Shown here: positions 17,590 to 26,173 of the stretch, in pieces | How the letters are laid out: each line of letters starts with the position of its first letter | Position numbering within the stretch: the first letter of the stretch is position 1 | Assembly (NCBI GenBank): GCA_009846685.1 | Contig: VWVY01000004.1 | Span: forward strand, 124,001-188,000 | Length of the DNA stretch: 64,000 nucleotides | Reading direction: 5' to 3' | Source: Rhizobiales bacterium SYSU XM002 | Lineage (GTDB): Bacteria > Pseudomonadota > Alphaproteobacteria > Rhizobiales > Beijerinckiaceae | The notes under the pieces: generated by a model | Told to the model about the DNA's origin: nothing | The model's input: the letters and a program-made list of their open reading frames with translations, nothing else | Databases searched by the model: none | Translations under genes and position numbers: made by a program

Positions 17590-18210
17590 TCAGATGCGGG
17601 CCGAGGTCCAGCGCACAACATCGCGCAGAAGCGCTTGCGCCGCGAGATCGAGGGTCGCCATCGCCCCGGCGCCAGTCGTCGCGCCCCCTGAGGGCACGCG
17701 GCTCGTAAAGACTTCGCCTGCCAGAATACGGCCCGTCCGGTCGTTGACGATCTTGACCGAGACCTCGATCACGGCCTCCCCTGTCCGTTCATCGATCCCG
17801 AACTGGCGGATCTCGGAATTGAGTTGTGCCGCCGGCACCAGTCGGTCGCCGGGGCGTCCGATGGCACGGATGCGGCGACCGTTCTCGAAGGTCTGGATGA
17901 GCCGCGTCTGGAGAAGCTTCGGCAGACGATCTGCCCATTGAACGTCAGGCAAATAAGCGATACCGCCGCCCGCCATGATGACGACGCGCTGGGAATCGAG
18001 CGCTTGCAGAGCCTGAGGCTCGGCAACGACCAGAAGGCCACGCCCCTGCCCGCTCGAAACACCCTCCCGCGGCGCGGTGAGATCGAAGGTCGCCGGCGCA
18101 GCGCCCGACGAGCATCCGGCGGTAAACAGGCCAGCGCCGAGCACAAGAGCGCAGGCCGCAGCCATCCGCAGCCTGTTCGTGCTCACCATGCGCTTTTTAC
18201 TCGCCACCAC
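17590..18210 (-). CDS. ABC-type transport auxiliary lipoprotein (PqiC/MlaD-associated type)
   Basis: A lipoprotein of about 206 residues. The signal peptide ends at a lipobox (LFTAGC|SS) with Cys near residue 33. The mature part carries blocks typical of the DUF330/PqiC family (QALDSQRVVIMAGGGIAYLPDVQWADRLPKLLQ, then TGAGAMATLDLAAQALLRDVVRW). Such lipoproteins sit in the outer membrane as partners of MCE transporters. It is last in the Mla-like operon, 28 nt after the MlaD-like gene. ATGs at 18210 and 18189 are both possible starts. Confidence 0.85.
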   Translation of the reverse strand: MVASKKRMVSTNRLRMAAACALVLGAGLFTAGCSSGAAPATFDLTAPREGVSSGQGRGLLVVAEPQALQALDSQRVVIMAGGGIAYLPDVQWADRLPKLLQTRLIQTFENGRRIRAIGRPGDRLVPAAQLNSEIRQFGIDERTGEAVIEVSVKIVNDRTGRILAGEVFTSRVPSGGATTGAGAMATLDLAAQALLRDVVRWTSARI

Positions 18211-18238
18211 GTCGATCCGTCATTCGTTTGCGGCAACG

Positions 18239-19561
18239 TTATCGCCGATATTCGGGAATATTGGAACGCCCACCGAACAGCAACTGCTGCGGATTGCGTT
18301 CCAGTGAACGGACGGCGCGCGAAAGATCACCGACCGCCTTGCGCGATTCCGCCGCCAGCGCCTCGATATCGCGAAGTCCCGGCCCGGTGAAGCGGTTGAT
18401 GCCGGCGGTGATTTCCACCGTGCGCTTGTCGAGATTGGCGGCGAGAACGCGGATCGCTTTCGCGGCCTCGGTGATTTCCTTCATCATCCCCGCCGTTTGC
18501 CCGTCCTGCCCGCCACCAAGGAAGTTCTCGGCGCCGGCCATGACGTTGTCGAGCCGGTTGGCCGCCTGCCCCACCTTGTCGGCGATGCGGGCAATTTCCT
18601 TGATCGTCGAATCGACGCTATCGGCGTTGCGCCCAAGCGCATCGGCGAATTTCTGCGCGCCTTCCAGCGTTGAACCGAGCTTGGTCGAATCGATCGACTT
18701 GGCGACGCGGGTGACTTCCTCCAGCGCTGAATCGAGCTTCGTCGCACTCGCGTTGAGGCTGCGCGCCAGTTCAGCCGAATCCGCGAGGAGCTTTGTCACG
18801 TTCTCCTTGCCGTCCCCGAGCGCCTCGGTGAACTTCGTCACGTTCTCGACCGTCTTCGTGACGCTCGCGACATCGACCGCCTTTACGAGCGCTTCGGCCT
18901 GATCGACGAACTTCTCGATCCGCGCCGAGAGCGAGCCGACCTTCTGGCTCATCTCCCCGACATTGGAAAGGAACGAGGCAACGCCGGAGGAGTTGTCACC
19001 AAGCGCCTTCGAGAAAGCTTCGGCATTACGAAGAGTCGAGAGCAGCGGTCCCTCGCCTTTTTCCAGAAGTGAATCGGCCCGCGTCAGGAATGCATCGACC
19101 TTGCCGGAGAGCCGCTGCACGGTCTCGAGAATATCCTGGTAGTCGGAACGATCGGCGAAGAGGATCGGCATCTTGTCAGTGCCCGAAGGCTTGAGATCAT
19201 CCGAGTTGCCGGCCCCGCCACTCAATTGCACCGAGGCGACACCGGTCAGCCCCTGCGATTCGAGCCGGGCCTTGGTATCGATCTTCATCGGCGTCTTCGA
19301 ATCGACCTGAATGATCGCGACCACCTTGGACGGGTCAGACGGCATGATTTCCATGTCCGTCACCTCGCCGACGCGAAGGCCGTTGAACCGCACGACCGAC
19401 CCCTTCGAAAGCCCAGATACCGACCCCGAAAAGACGACCCGGTAAGCTTGGCGATCCCCCTGTTCGCCCGCGCGCTTGAACCAATAGACGAACGCGAACG
19501 CGCCGGCGATCACGGCCAGCGTGAAAAGTCCCACAAGGGCGTAGTTCGCGCGGTTCTCCAT
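18239..19561 (-). CDS. mlaD: MlaD-like MCE domain protein
   Basis: This 440-residue protein has one N-terminal transmembrane helix (residues 7-26, ALVGLFTLAVIAGAFAFVYW). An MCE domain follows (about 38-118, VVFSGSVSGLSKGSVVRFNGLRVGEV), then a long helical C-terminal region rich in heptad-like DNVMAGAENF and LDSALEEV units. MCE proteins form hexameric rings that carry phospholipids across the periplasm. It is longer than E. coli MlaD (183 aa), as usual in rhizobia. It lies 6 nt after the ATPase gene. Confidence 0.93.
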   Translation of the reverse strand: MENRANYALVGLFTLAVIAGAFAFVYWFKRAGEQGDRQAYRVVFSGSVSGLSKGSVVRFNGLRVGEVTDMEIMPSDPSKVVAIIQVDSKTPMKIDTKARLESQGLTGVASVQLSGGAGNSDDLKPSGTDKMPILFADRSDYQDILETVQRLSGKVDAFLTRADSLLEKGEGPLLSTLRNAEAFSKALGDNSSGVASFLSNVGEMSQKVGSLSARIEKFVDQAEALVKAVDVASVTKTVENVTKFTEALGDGKENVTKLLADSAELARSLNASATKLDSALEEVTRVAKSIDSTKLGSTLEGAQKFADALGRNADSVDSTIKEIARIADKVGQAANRLDNVMAGAENFLGGGQDGQTAGMMKEITEAAKAIRVLAANLDKRTVEITAGINRFTGPGLRDIEALAAESRKAVGDLSRAVRSLERNPQQLLFGGRSNIPEYRR

Positions 19562-19567
19562 GTGTGA

Positions 19568-20410
19568 TTACCCGGTCTGTTTCGCGCCCGGCGGCGCATG
19601 AACATGGCTGGCACGCGCCCGCGCGCCGTTGAAATAGGCCTGAAGCCAAGGGTGCGGCTGGGCCTTCATCTCGTCAAGTGTCCCCTCGTGCAACACCTTG
19701 CCATCCCCCAACGCGGCAATCCGGTCGCAGATCCCAGCAAGGCTGTCGAGGTCGTGCGTTACCATGAAAACGGTGAGCCCCAAAGTCTTCTGGAGAGTGG
19801 CGATCAACTCGTCGAAATCGCCTGCACCAATCGGGTCCAGGCCGGAGGTCGGCTCGTCGAGGAAGACGATTTCCGGGTCGAGCGCCAGAGCGCGCGCCAA
19901 AGCCGCCCGCTTGATCATGCCGCCGGAAAGCTCGGATGGGAACCGCTCGGCGGCCTCCGGCTTCAAACCAACCAGCTTGAGTTTCACCATCGCCATCTCT
20001 TCGAGGAGATCGTCAGACAGTTTGAGATGCTCTCGCATCGGAAACTGGATGTTCTGCTTCACCGTGAGCGAGGAGAACAGTGCACCATGCTGGAACAGCA
20101 CGCCCCAACGCCGCTCGATGAGCCGCCGGCGCCTCTCGCTGACCGTGCTCATGTCGTGGCCGAACACCTTCACCGTCCCGCGCCGCTGTTTGACGAGCCC
20201 GATGATCGTGCGCAGCAGGACCGACTTGCCGGTGCCCGAGGCGCCGACCACGCCGAGAATTTCGCCGCGCCGGACATCGAGTTCGAGCCCGTTCATGATA
20301 AGGCGCTCACCGAAGCCGACAGCGAGATCGCGCACCTCGATGATCGTCTGACCGATGGCAACCGGGTTTTCGTAGTCAGTTTCCTCGTTATCGGGGGTAA
20401 AATCGCTCAT
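19568..20410 (-). CDS. mlaF: MlaF-like ABC transporter ATPase
   Basis: The ATP-binding subunit of the lipid transporter, 280 residues. Walker A is GASGTGKS (after GEILGVV), the signature is LSGGMIKRAALARAL with the MlaF-type LSGGM, and Walker B is EIVFLDEPTSGLDP, followed by the H-loop MVTHDLDS. It lies 7 nt downstream of the permease gene and just before the MCE gene. Confidence 0.95.
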   Translation of the reverse strand: MSDFTPDNEETDYENPVAIGQTIIEVRDLAVGFGERLIMNGLELDVRRGEILGVVGASGTGKSVLLRTIIGLVKQRRGTVKVFGHDMSTVSERRRRLIERRWGVLFQHGALFSSLTVKQNIQFPMREHLKLSDDLLEEMAMVKLKLVGLKPEAAERFPSELSGGMIKRAALARALALDPEIVFLDEPTSGLDPIGAGDFDELIATLQKTLGLTVFMVTHDLDSLAGICDRIAALGDGKVLHEGTLDEMKAQPHPWLQAYFNGARARASHVHAPPGAKQTG

Positions 20411-20417
20411 CGCCGCC

Positions 20418-21575
20418 TCAATAATCGATGGCCGCGAAGAACATCGCGAACAATCCGTCCACGACGATCACGATGAAAATCGCCTTCACGACGGAGGCCG
20501 TCGTGTGACTGCCAAGCGATTCGGCGCTGCCACGCACGGCAAAACCCTCAATGCAGGCGATGATGCCGATCACCAGCGCCATGAACGGCGCCTTGATCAT
20601 GCCGACCATAAAGGTGTTGAAGCCGATCGCGTTCTGGAGGCGGCTGAAGAACACCTCGTAACTTACTCCGCCATAGAAGAACGCGACCAGCGCGCCACCG
20701 GCAATTCCGGCCATCGAAGCAAGAAACGTCAGCAGCGGCAGCGCGATGATGAGTGCGAGAATGCGCGGCAGCACCAACACTTCGAGCGGATCGAGCCCCA
20801 TCGTCTCAAGCGCATCGACCTCCTCGCGCATTTTCATCGAGCCGAGCTCGGCCGTGAAGGACGAACCGGATCGACCGGCGATCATGATGGCGGTGAGGAG
20901 AACCGCGAGCTCGCGCAGCACGAGAATGCCGAGCAGATCCGCGACGAAATGCACCGTGCCGAAAGTTCTCAATTGGAAAATCGATTGCTGCGCGATGATG
21001 GCGCCGACAAGAAAGGAAATCAGCGCGATGATCGGCACGCCGCGCAGGCCGACGCGTTCGAGCTGCGTCACGACTGCCGGCAGCCGGAGTCGGGCTCGCC
21101 CCGTCAGCAGACGGCCGAGTGCAACCACCGTGGCACCGAAGAAGGCGACACCGCTCGAAAGATCCTTCCCCGCATCGACGACCGCCTGGCCGATATCGGC
21201 CAGCATGCCATAGGCCCCGGCGTCGCGGCCTTTGTCATCTTTCGAGCGTTGCGGCAGCGCCACCTCGTCGACCAGCACCTGCCGCTCTGGCAAGAGACCT
21301 TGCAAAAGGACCGCTCGCCCGCCCGCCGACAGAGCCATGCGGACCTTCTGGAGAAGATGGCTACCCAGCGTATCGAGCAGCAGAATGCCGCTGCAGTCGA
21401 GGATCACCGGGATTCCGGCCGCCTGATCAGGCATTTCCTTCTCGATGCTTGCCAGCAGCTGTTCGAGATCGGGCGCATGGCCAGCGTTCCACGTGCCGGA
21501 CAGTTGAAGAACGCCGGCACGGCCATTTCCGGCCGCTTCGGCGCCAACGCTCCATGATGCGCGGGGTGTTGCCAT
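20418..21575 (-). CDS. mlaE: MlaE-like permease with N-terminal STAS domain
   Basis: A 385-residue fusion. Residues 1-115 resemble an anti-sigma-antagonist (STAS/MlaB-like) domain with PVILDCSGILLLDTLGSHLL, where S/T phosphorylation or partner binding occurs in the family. Residues about 140-385 are the MlaE permease (PIIALISFLVGAIIAQQS, FTAELGSMKMREEVDALETMGLDPLEVLVLPR). In E. coli MlaB and MlaE are separate proteins; here they are one chain. First gene of the four-gene operon E-F-D-lipoprotein. Confidence 0.94.
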   Translation of the reverse strand: MATPRASWSVGAEAAGNGRAGVLQLSGTWNAGHAPDLEQLLASIEKEMPDQAAGIPVILDCSGILLLDTLGSHLLQKVRMALSAGGRAVLLQGLLPERQVLVDEVALPQRSKDDKGRDAGAYGMLADIGQAVVDAGKDLSSGVAFFGATVVALGRLLTGRARLRLPAVVTQLERVGLRGVPIIALISFLVGAIIAQQSIFQLRTFGTVHFVADLLGILVLRELAVLLTAIMIAGRSGSSFTAELGSMKMREEVDALETMGLDPLEVLVLPRILALIIALPLLTFLASMAGIAGGALVAFFYGGVSYEVFFSRLQNAIGFNTFMVGMIKAPFMALVIGIIACIEGFAVRGSAESLGSHTTASVVKAIFIVIVVDGLFAMFFAAIDY

Positions 21576-21664
21576 CGTTTCCCTCGCGAAGGACCGTCGC
21601 CTTCGTTCCGTCTCCGAACCTTTCAGCTAACATCCGGCTCCCCGCGCGGCAAGCGATGGACGGG

Positions 21665-21681
21665 ACAGGATAAGATCCTGT
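21665..21681. repeat. Short inverted repeat in the mlaE/cheZ divergent region
   Basis: ACAGGAT-AAG-ATCCTGT has perfect 7-bp arms around 3 nt. It lies 84 nt from the mlaE start and 73 nt from the preferred cheZ start, in a position where an operator could act on either gene. No T-run follows. Confidence 0.35.
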
Positions 21682-21753
21682 TAACCCATTTCCTTCATGC
21701 TCCGGTCTTGCCTTGCGCCAAGGAAATCGCCTGCCGCCAACCCGGAATTCAGC

Positions 21754-22671
21754 ATGTCCTCGATGATCGTCAAACCACCGGATGACGAACACGCCTACGA
21801 GCAGATCGAGGCGGCCGTGATGGAAACAAGCCGAGGGCGTTGGTTTCTGGCCGAATATGCCCGGCGTCACCGTCATGCCGAAACCGAACTCGTTCTCGAA
21901 GCAATCGACCGTCTCCAGCGCTCGCTCGGCCTCCGTCAGGGCCCCTCGCCCTCCGCTGACAAGCTCCAGAACCAGATTCTCGAAATGGCCCGCGCGCTCG
22001 CTCAGGCCGAGCGCGATATCCGCGCGATCCAGCCCGACAATCCGGAGGCCTCGCGATACGGCACGGCCTCGACGGAACTCTCCGCCGTGGTCGATACCAC
22101 CGAACAGGCGACGCAAGCCATTCTTTCCGCCGCCGAACACGTTCAGGAATATGCCTGGACGATGCGCGAGCGGAACGGCAACGAAGCCGAGTGCGACCTG
22201 CTCGATCGCTGCGCCACCGAGATCTACACCGCCTGCGGTTTCCAGGATCTCACCGCCCAGCGCATCCGCAAGGTCGTCGAGACGATGACGTTCATCGATC
22301 TCCAGATCAAAGGCATTCTCGAAGCGACCGGCCTCGCCGAGGATTTCCATGCCGACGAGCGGATGATCGGCGAGCTTGAGGAACGCCCCAAACCCGCCAA
22401 CAGCGCTGCCGATATCTGGATGAACGACGCCTATCAGGCGGAAATCGACGACACCTTCGATTTCTTCGTCCCGGCCGAGGAAATTCACGAACCGACAATG
22501 GTCGGTGCCGATCTCATGCACCTCGACGAGCCCGTCGAGACGATGCCGGCGCCCGTCGCCGTGAAATCCACGCCCGCCCCGGAAGAAAAAGCCGCTCCAC
22601 CTGCGGCAATGGTTCCGTCGAGCCCCTATGACGGACTCTCCACTGAGGAAAAGCTGCGGGCCTTCCGCTAG
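21754..22671 (+). CDS. cheZ: CheZ-like chemotaxis phosphatase
   Basis: A 305-residue helical protein. The segment CGFQDLTAQRIRKVVETM contains the CheZ catalytic pair D165 and Q169 (D-x3-Q) that dephosphorylates CheY-P, at the end of a long helical hairpin (TTEQATQAILSAAEHVQEYAWTMRER). The C-terminal third is acidic and proline-rich and ends YDGLSTEEKLRAFR, unlike the E. coli CheY-binding tail. The ATG at 21754 is preferred over 21697. No che or CheY gene is adjacent. Confidence 0.82.
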   Translation: MSSMIVKPPDDEHAYEQIEAAVMETSRGRWFLAEYARRHRHAETELVLEAIDRLQRSLGLRQGPSPSADKLQNQILEMARALAQAERDIRAIQPDNPEASRYGTASTELSAVVDTTEQATQAILSAAEHVQEYAWTMRERNGNEAECDLLDRCATEIYTACGFQDLTAQRIRKVVETMTFIDLQIKGILEATGLAEDFHADERMIGELEERPKPANSAADIWMNDAYQAEIDDTFDFFVPAEEIHEPTMVGADLMHLDEPVETMPAPVAVKSTPAPEEKAAPPAAMVPSSPYDGLSTEEKLRAFR

Positions 22672-22773
22672 GCGACGTCAGTCCGGCATACAAAATACGG
22701 CTGAAGGTCGATTTGCCGTTGCTCCATCCGGCGAACAGCCTATTGTTGCGGCTCAACACGATCCCAGACCGCG

Positions 22774-23799
22774 ATGCCTGTTTCCGAAAAAGCTCCTCCG
22801 GCGGATGAAGATCCGTCGTCGATCCCGCCGTCACGCCCGCTGATCGGCATCCTGTTCAAGCTCGCCTCGGCCTTCGCCTTTTCCTGCATGGGCGCCTCGG
22901 TGAAATTCGTCGGCACACTGATGCCCACCGGCACGAGCCTCCCGGTTGGACAGGTCGTCTTCTGCCGCTCGTTCTTCGCGCTTATCCCGGTTTTCGTCTG
23001 GATGGCGGCGGTGGGCAAGCTCGCGACTGCCTTCTCGACCACCAACCGGATGGGCCACATCAAGCGTGGTCTCATCGGCTCGATGGGCATGTTTTTCGGC
23101 TTCGCCGGCTTGACGACGCTGCCCCTGCCGGATGCAACCGCAATCTCCTTCGCTGCCCCCTTGTTCAGCGTGGTGCTCGCCGCGCTGCTGCTCGGCGAGG
23201 TAGTTCGGCTGTATCGATGGACGGCAGTCTTGATCGGGTTCTGTGGCGTCATTGTCATGCTCTGGCCGCATCTGTCGGCGGATGCACTCTCCGCCTCCGG
23301 CTCCGAGGTGCAGGCGCGCGGTGCCGTCTTCGCGCTGGGAGGTGCGATCTGCGCGGCCTTCGCAATGATCGAGGTCCGGCGCCTGACCTCGACCGAAACC
23401 ACCGCGGCCATCGTCACCTACTTCTCGCTGATGACGACGACTTTCGGCATGCTCTCGGTGCTCGCCGGTGCGTTTGATCCGCGCTGGGCCTGGGTGACAC
23501 CGGATCTCAAGCAGGCCTTCTTCCTGGTTCTGACCGGCATCATGGGGGGCTTCGGCCAGATCTTCCTGACCGAAAGCTACCGCCGTGCCCCAGCCTCTGT
23601 GGTCGCGCCGTTCGACTACACCGGCATGATCTTCGCGTTGGGTTGGGGTTACGTCCTGTTCGGCGATCTGCCGGACACACTGGTGGTGATTGGCGCGGTG
23701 ATCGTTTCGGCCGCCGGCATCTACGTCATCCTGCGCGAGCGGCAACTCGGCATCGATCGCGCCAAGCAGGCTGCTGCATCGGCCCAACGCTCGATCTGA
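22774..23799 (+). CDS. DMT superfamily (EamA) transporter
   Basis: A 341-residue membrane protein with ten predicted helices in two EamA repeats. The first half includes VGQVVFCRSFFALIPVFVWM and the second ends ASVVAPFDYTGMIFALGWGYVLFGDLPD, a typical DMT closing segment. Family members export metabolites or amino acids; the substrate cannot be read here. The TPP riboswitch begins 45 nt downstream and controls the next genes, not this one. Confidence 0.9.
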   Translation: MPVSEKAPPADEDPSSIPPSRPLIGILFKLASAFAFSCMGASVKFVGTLMPTGTSLPVGQVVFCRSFFALIPVFVWMAAVGKLATAFSTTNRMGHIKRGLIGSMGMFFGFAGLTTLPLPDATAISFAAPLFSVVLAALLLGEVVRLYRWTAVLIGFCGVIVMLWPHLSADALSASGSEVQARGAVFALGGAICAAFAMIEVRRLTSTETTAAIVTYFSLMTTTFGMLSVLAGAFDPRWAWVTPDLKQAFFLVLTGIMGGFGQIFLTESYRRAPASVVAPFDYTGMIFALGWGYVLFGDLPDTLVVIGAVIVSAAGIYVILRERQLGIDRAKQAAASAQRSI

Positions 23800-23844
23800 C
23801 AGGACTTGCAACGAAGGGCCGCTTGGCCTAGCTCTTGTTCATGA

Positions 23845-23925
23845 AGCTTGGGGTGCCCCGCCGGGGCTGAGAGGCACACGCCAACCCATCGTACCTGATC
23901 CGGGTCATTCCGGCGGAGGAAAGCT
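23845..23925 (+). promoter_or_regulatory. TPP riboswitch (THI element)
   Basis: All THI-box landmarks are present in order: GGGGTGCCCC, GGGGCTGAGAGGCA, ACCTGATCCGGGTCATTCCG and GCGGAGGAAA. The closing P1 helix is AGCTT (23845-23849) with AAGCT (23921-23925). The thiM ribosome-binding site GGAGGA (23915-23920) is part of the aptamer's 3' side and the GTG start follows one base after P1, so TPP binding should block translation initiation directly. Confidence 0.96.
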
Positions 23926-23926
23926 C

Positions 23927-24727
23927 GTGACGACACCATCAGACCCTGCGGCTGATGCCGCATCTCTTCCTCGGGATCGCGTCTCGCTGGCCAATTGCAC
24001 GGCGAACTGTCTGGAGGCGATCCGCGTCCGCAAGCCCTTCGTGCTGGCGATTACCAACACCGTTGCCCAACACTTCACGGCGAACGGCCTTCTAGCGATC
24101 GGCGCGACGCCCTGCATGGCGCGCAATCCTGACGAGATCGAGGCTTTCGTTGAAGGCGCTGATGCCGTCCTGCTCAACCTTGGCACGATGATCCCCGCCG
24201 AATTTGAGCTGATGCGCTTGGCAGCCGCCACCTGCAACCGAACCGGCAAACCCTTCGTGCTCGATCCCGTTTTCGCCGAACGCTCACCCAAACGCCTCGC
24301 TCTCGCGCGGGAATTGCTGGCCGCACGGCCAGCCATCGCGAAATTCAACGCCGGCGAAGCCGCGGCCATGCAGGGGGATGTCGTCCCCGGAACGGCGGCA
24401 CTGGTAACTGGCGCCCGCGACAGGCTTGCCCATGATGGGCAGCGCGCCATTCTTGCGAATGGGCATCCGCTACTTGGGGAGATCACCGCGACCGGCTGCC
24501 TGCTCGGCGCCATCCTCGCCGCCTGCCTTGCGGTGGAGCGGGAAGCCTTCGTAGCGGGAATCGCCGGCGTCAGCATTCTCAACATCGCCGCAGAGATCGC
24601 CGCCGCCGGTGCGCGCGGTCCGGGCAGCTTCGCCGTCGAGTTGATCGACGCGCTGGCGGCGCTCGACCGCACGACCATCGAGCAGCGCTTCAAACTTGAG
24701 GACCATGAATTCCATGCCCCGTGTTGA
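23927..24727 (+). CDS. thiM: Hydroxyethylthiazole kinase ThiM
   Basis: Phosphorylates the thiazole moiety (HET) for thiamine salvage; 266 residues. Family blocks are PFVLAITNTVAQHFTANGLLAIGATP near the start, KPFVLDPVFAERSP, IAKFNAGEAAAM, and the ATP-site GEITATGCLLGAILAACLA, where the usual GC pair is kept. The start is GTG, placed right after the riboswitch. It overlaps thiE by 23 nt, so translation is coupled. Confidence 0.93.
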   Translation: MTTPSDPAADAASLPRDRVSLANCTANCLEAIRVRKPFVLAITNTVAQHFTANGLLAIGATPCMARNPDEIEAFVEGADAVLLNLGTMIPAEFELMRLAAATCNRTGKPFVLDPVFAERSPKRLALARELLAARPAIAKFNAGEAAAMQGDVVPGTAALVTGARDRLAHDGQRAILANGHPLLGEITATGCLLGAILAACLAVEREAFVAGIAGVSILNIAAEIAAAGARGPGSFAVELIDALAALDRTTIEQRFKLEDHEFHAPC

Positions 24728-25373
24728 CCTGCGCCTTTATGGCATCCTCGATCAGGACCGGCTCGCCGGTATGGACCTTGCCCGCCTCGCTCGAGAAAGC
24801 GTTGATGGTGGTACGACGCTCCTGCAACTGCGCGACAAGCATGGCTCCACGCGCCGGATGATGGAGAGCGCGAAGGCTATCCTCGAAGCGGTCGGAGGGC
24901 GTGCGCCCCTTCTCATCAATGATCGCGTCGACGTCGCGCTCGCGACCGGTGCGCAAGGAATCCATGTCGGGCGTGATGACATGGCACCAGTTGAAGCGCG
25001 TCGTCTGCTCGGTCCGGAGGCGATCATCGGCATCACGCTGAAGAATGAGGACGATCTCTCCGGGCTCGATCCTGCCGTCGTCGATTACGGCTGCATCGGC
25101 GGCGTTTACGCAACCGCGAGCAAGGACAATCCGGACCCGCCGGTTGGCCTCGCCGGTCTTGCCCGCTTGCGGGAACTCGCGCGTCGATCCGGCCTTCCGG
25201 TTGGCGCCATCGCCGGGATCGACCTCGCCCGCACCCGCAATTGCATCGCGGCCGGCGCGGACGGGGTGGCGATCATCTCCGCGCTCTACCTCGAACAGGA
25301 TGTGGCGGCGACCGCCCGTGCCTTCCGCCACACCATCGACGAGGCGCTCGCGGCACGCGGGAGCGAACCATGA
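24705..25373 (+). CDS. thiE: Thiamine phosphate synthase ThiE
   Basis: Joins HMP-PP and thiazole phosphate to thiamine phosphate; 222 residues in a TIM barrel. Motifs: TLLQLRDKHGSTR, PLLINDRVDVALATGAQGIHVGRDDM, and the phosphate-binding VGAIAGIDLARTRNCIAAGADGVAIISA. The ATG at 24705 has GAGG upstream; an ATG at 24714 is an alternative. The stop overlaps the thiD start as ATGA. Confidence 0.93.
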   Translation: MNSMPRVDLRLYGILDQDRLAGMDLARLARESVDGGTTLLQLRDKHGSTRRMMESAKAILEAVGGRAPLLINDRVDVALATGAQGIHVGRDDMAPVEARRLLGPEAIIGITLKNEDDLSGLDPAVVDYGCIGGVYATASKDNPDPPVGLAGLARLRELARRSGLPVGAIAGIDLARTRNCIAAGADGVAIISALYLEQDVAATARAFRHTIDEALAARGSEP

Positions 25374-26167
25374 CCGCCATTGCCTTGACGATTGCCGGTT
25401 CGGACTCGGGCGGTGGCGCCGGGATTCAAGCCGATCTCAAGACCTTCTCCGCACTCGGCGTTTACGGTGCCAGCGTTGTCACCGCGCTGACGGCGCAGAA
25501 CACTCTCGGCGTGCAGGGAATCCATGACATCCCGGCCGATTTCGTGCGCCTGCAGATGCATTCCGTCTTCTCGGACCTCAGGGTCAACGCCGTAAAAATC
25601 GGGATGCTCTCAGTGCCCGAAACAATCCTCGCTGTGGCGCGCGGACTCGCAGAGGACTATGCGGGTCCGGTGGTTCTCGATCCGGTCATGGTGGCGGCAA
25701 GCGGCGATTCACTGCTCACCGAAAGCGCGATCTCGACGCTCAAGACCGCGCTGCTGCCACGTGCCACGATCCTGACGCCCAACCTACCGGAAGCGGCACG
25801 GTTGCTCGGCTGCCCCGTTGCCCGATCCGAAGCGGAGATGCTCGATCAGGCGAAGCGCCTGCTCGCCTTCGGCTCCGGCGCGGTGCTGATCAAGGGCGGG
25901 CATGGCGAGGGTGCGGAGGCGGTCGATCTGCTCGTAACAGCCTCAGCAACTGTCCGGCTCGCCGCGCCTCGCATCCCCTCGCGCAATGCGCATGGCACCG
26001 GCTGCACCCTTTCCTCTGCCATCGCCGCCGGGCTCGCGAAGGGGCTCGCGCTCGAAGATGCAACCCGCGCCGCCAAACAATACGTCCATGCCGCCATCGC
26101 CGCCGCTGACCGGCTCGATATCGGCGCGGGACACGGACCGACGCATCATTTCCACGCCATCTGGTGA
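25370..26167 (+). CDS. thiD: Hydroxymethylpyrimidine/phosphomethylpyrimidine kinase ThiD
   Basis: Phosphorylates HMP twice to HMP-PP; 265 residues of ribokinase fold. It starts ALTIAGSDSGGGAGIQADLKTF, contains ILTPNLPEAARLLG and ALIKGGH-type VLIKGGHGEG, and ends with the anion-hole motif NAHGTGCTLSSAIAAGLA carrying the catalytic aspartate/cysteine region. The ATG overlaps the thiE stop, giving a thiM-E-D salvage operon without thiC or thiG in this window. Confidence 0.95.
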   Translation: MTAIALTIAGSDSGGGAGIQADLKTFSALGVYGASVVTALTAQNTLGVQGIHDIPADFVRLQMHSVFSDLRVNAVKIGMLSVPETILAVARGLAEDYAGPVVLDPVMVAASGDSLLTESAISTLKTALLPRATILTPNLPEAARLLGCPVARSEAEMLDQAKRLLAFGSGAVLIKGGHGEGAEAVDLLVTASATVRLAAPRIPSRNAHGTGCTLSSAIAAGLAKGLALEDATRAAKQYVHAAIAAADRLDIGAGHGPTHHFHAIW

Positions 26168-26173
26168 ACGCCG

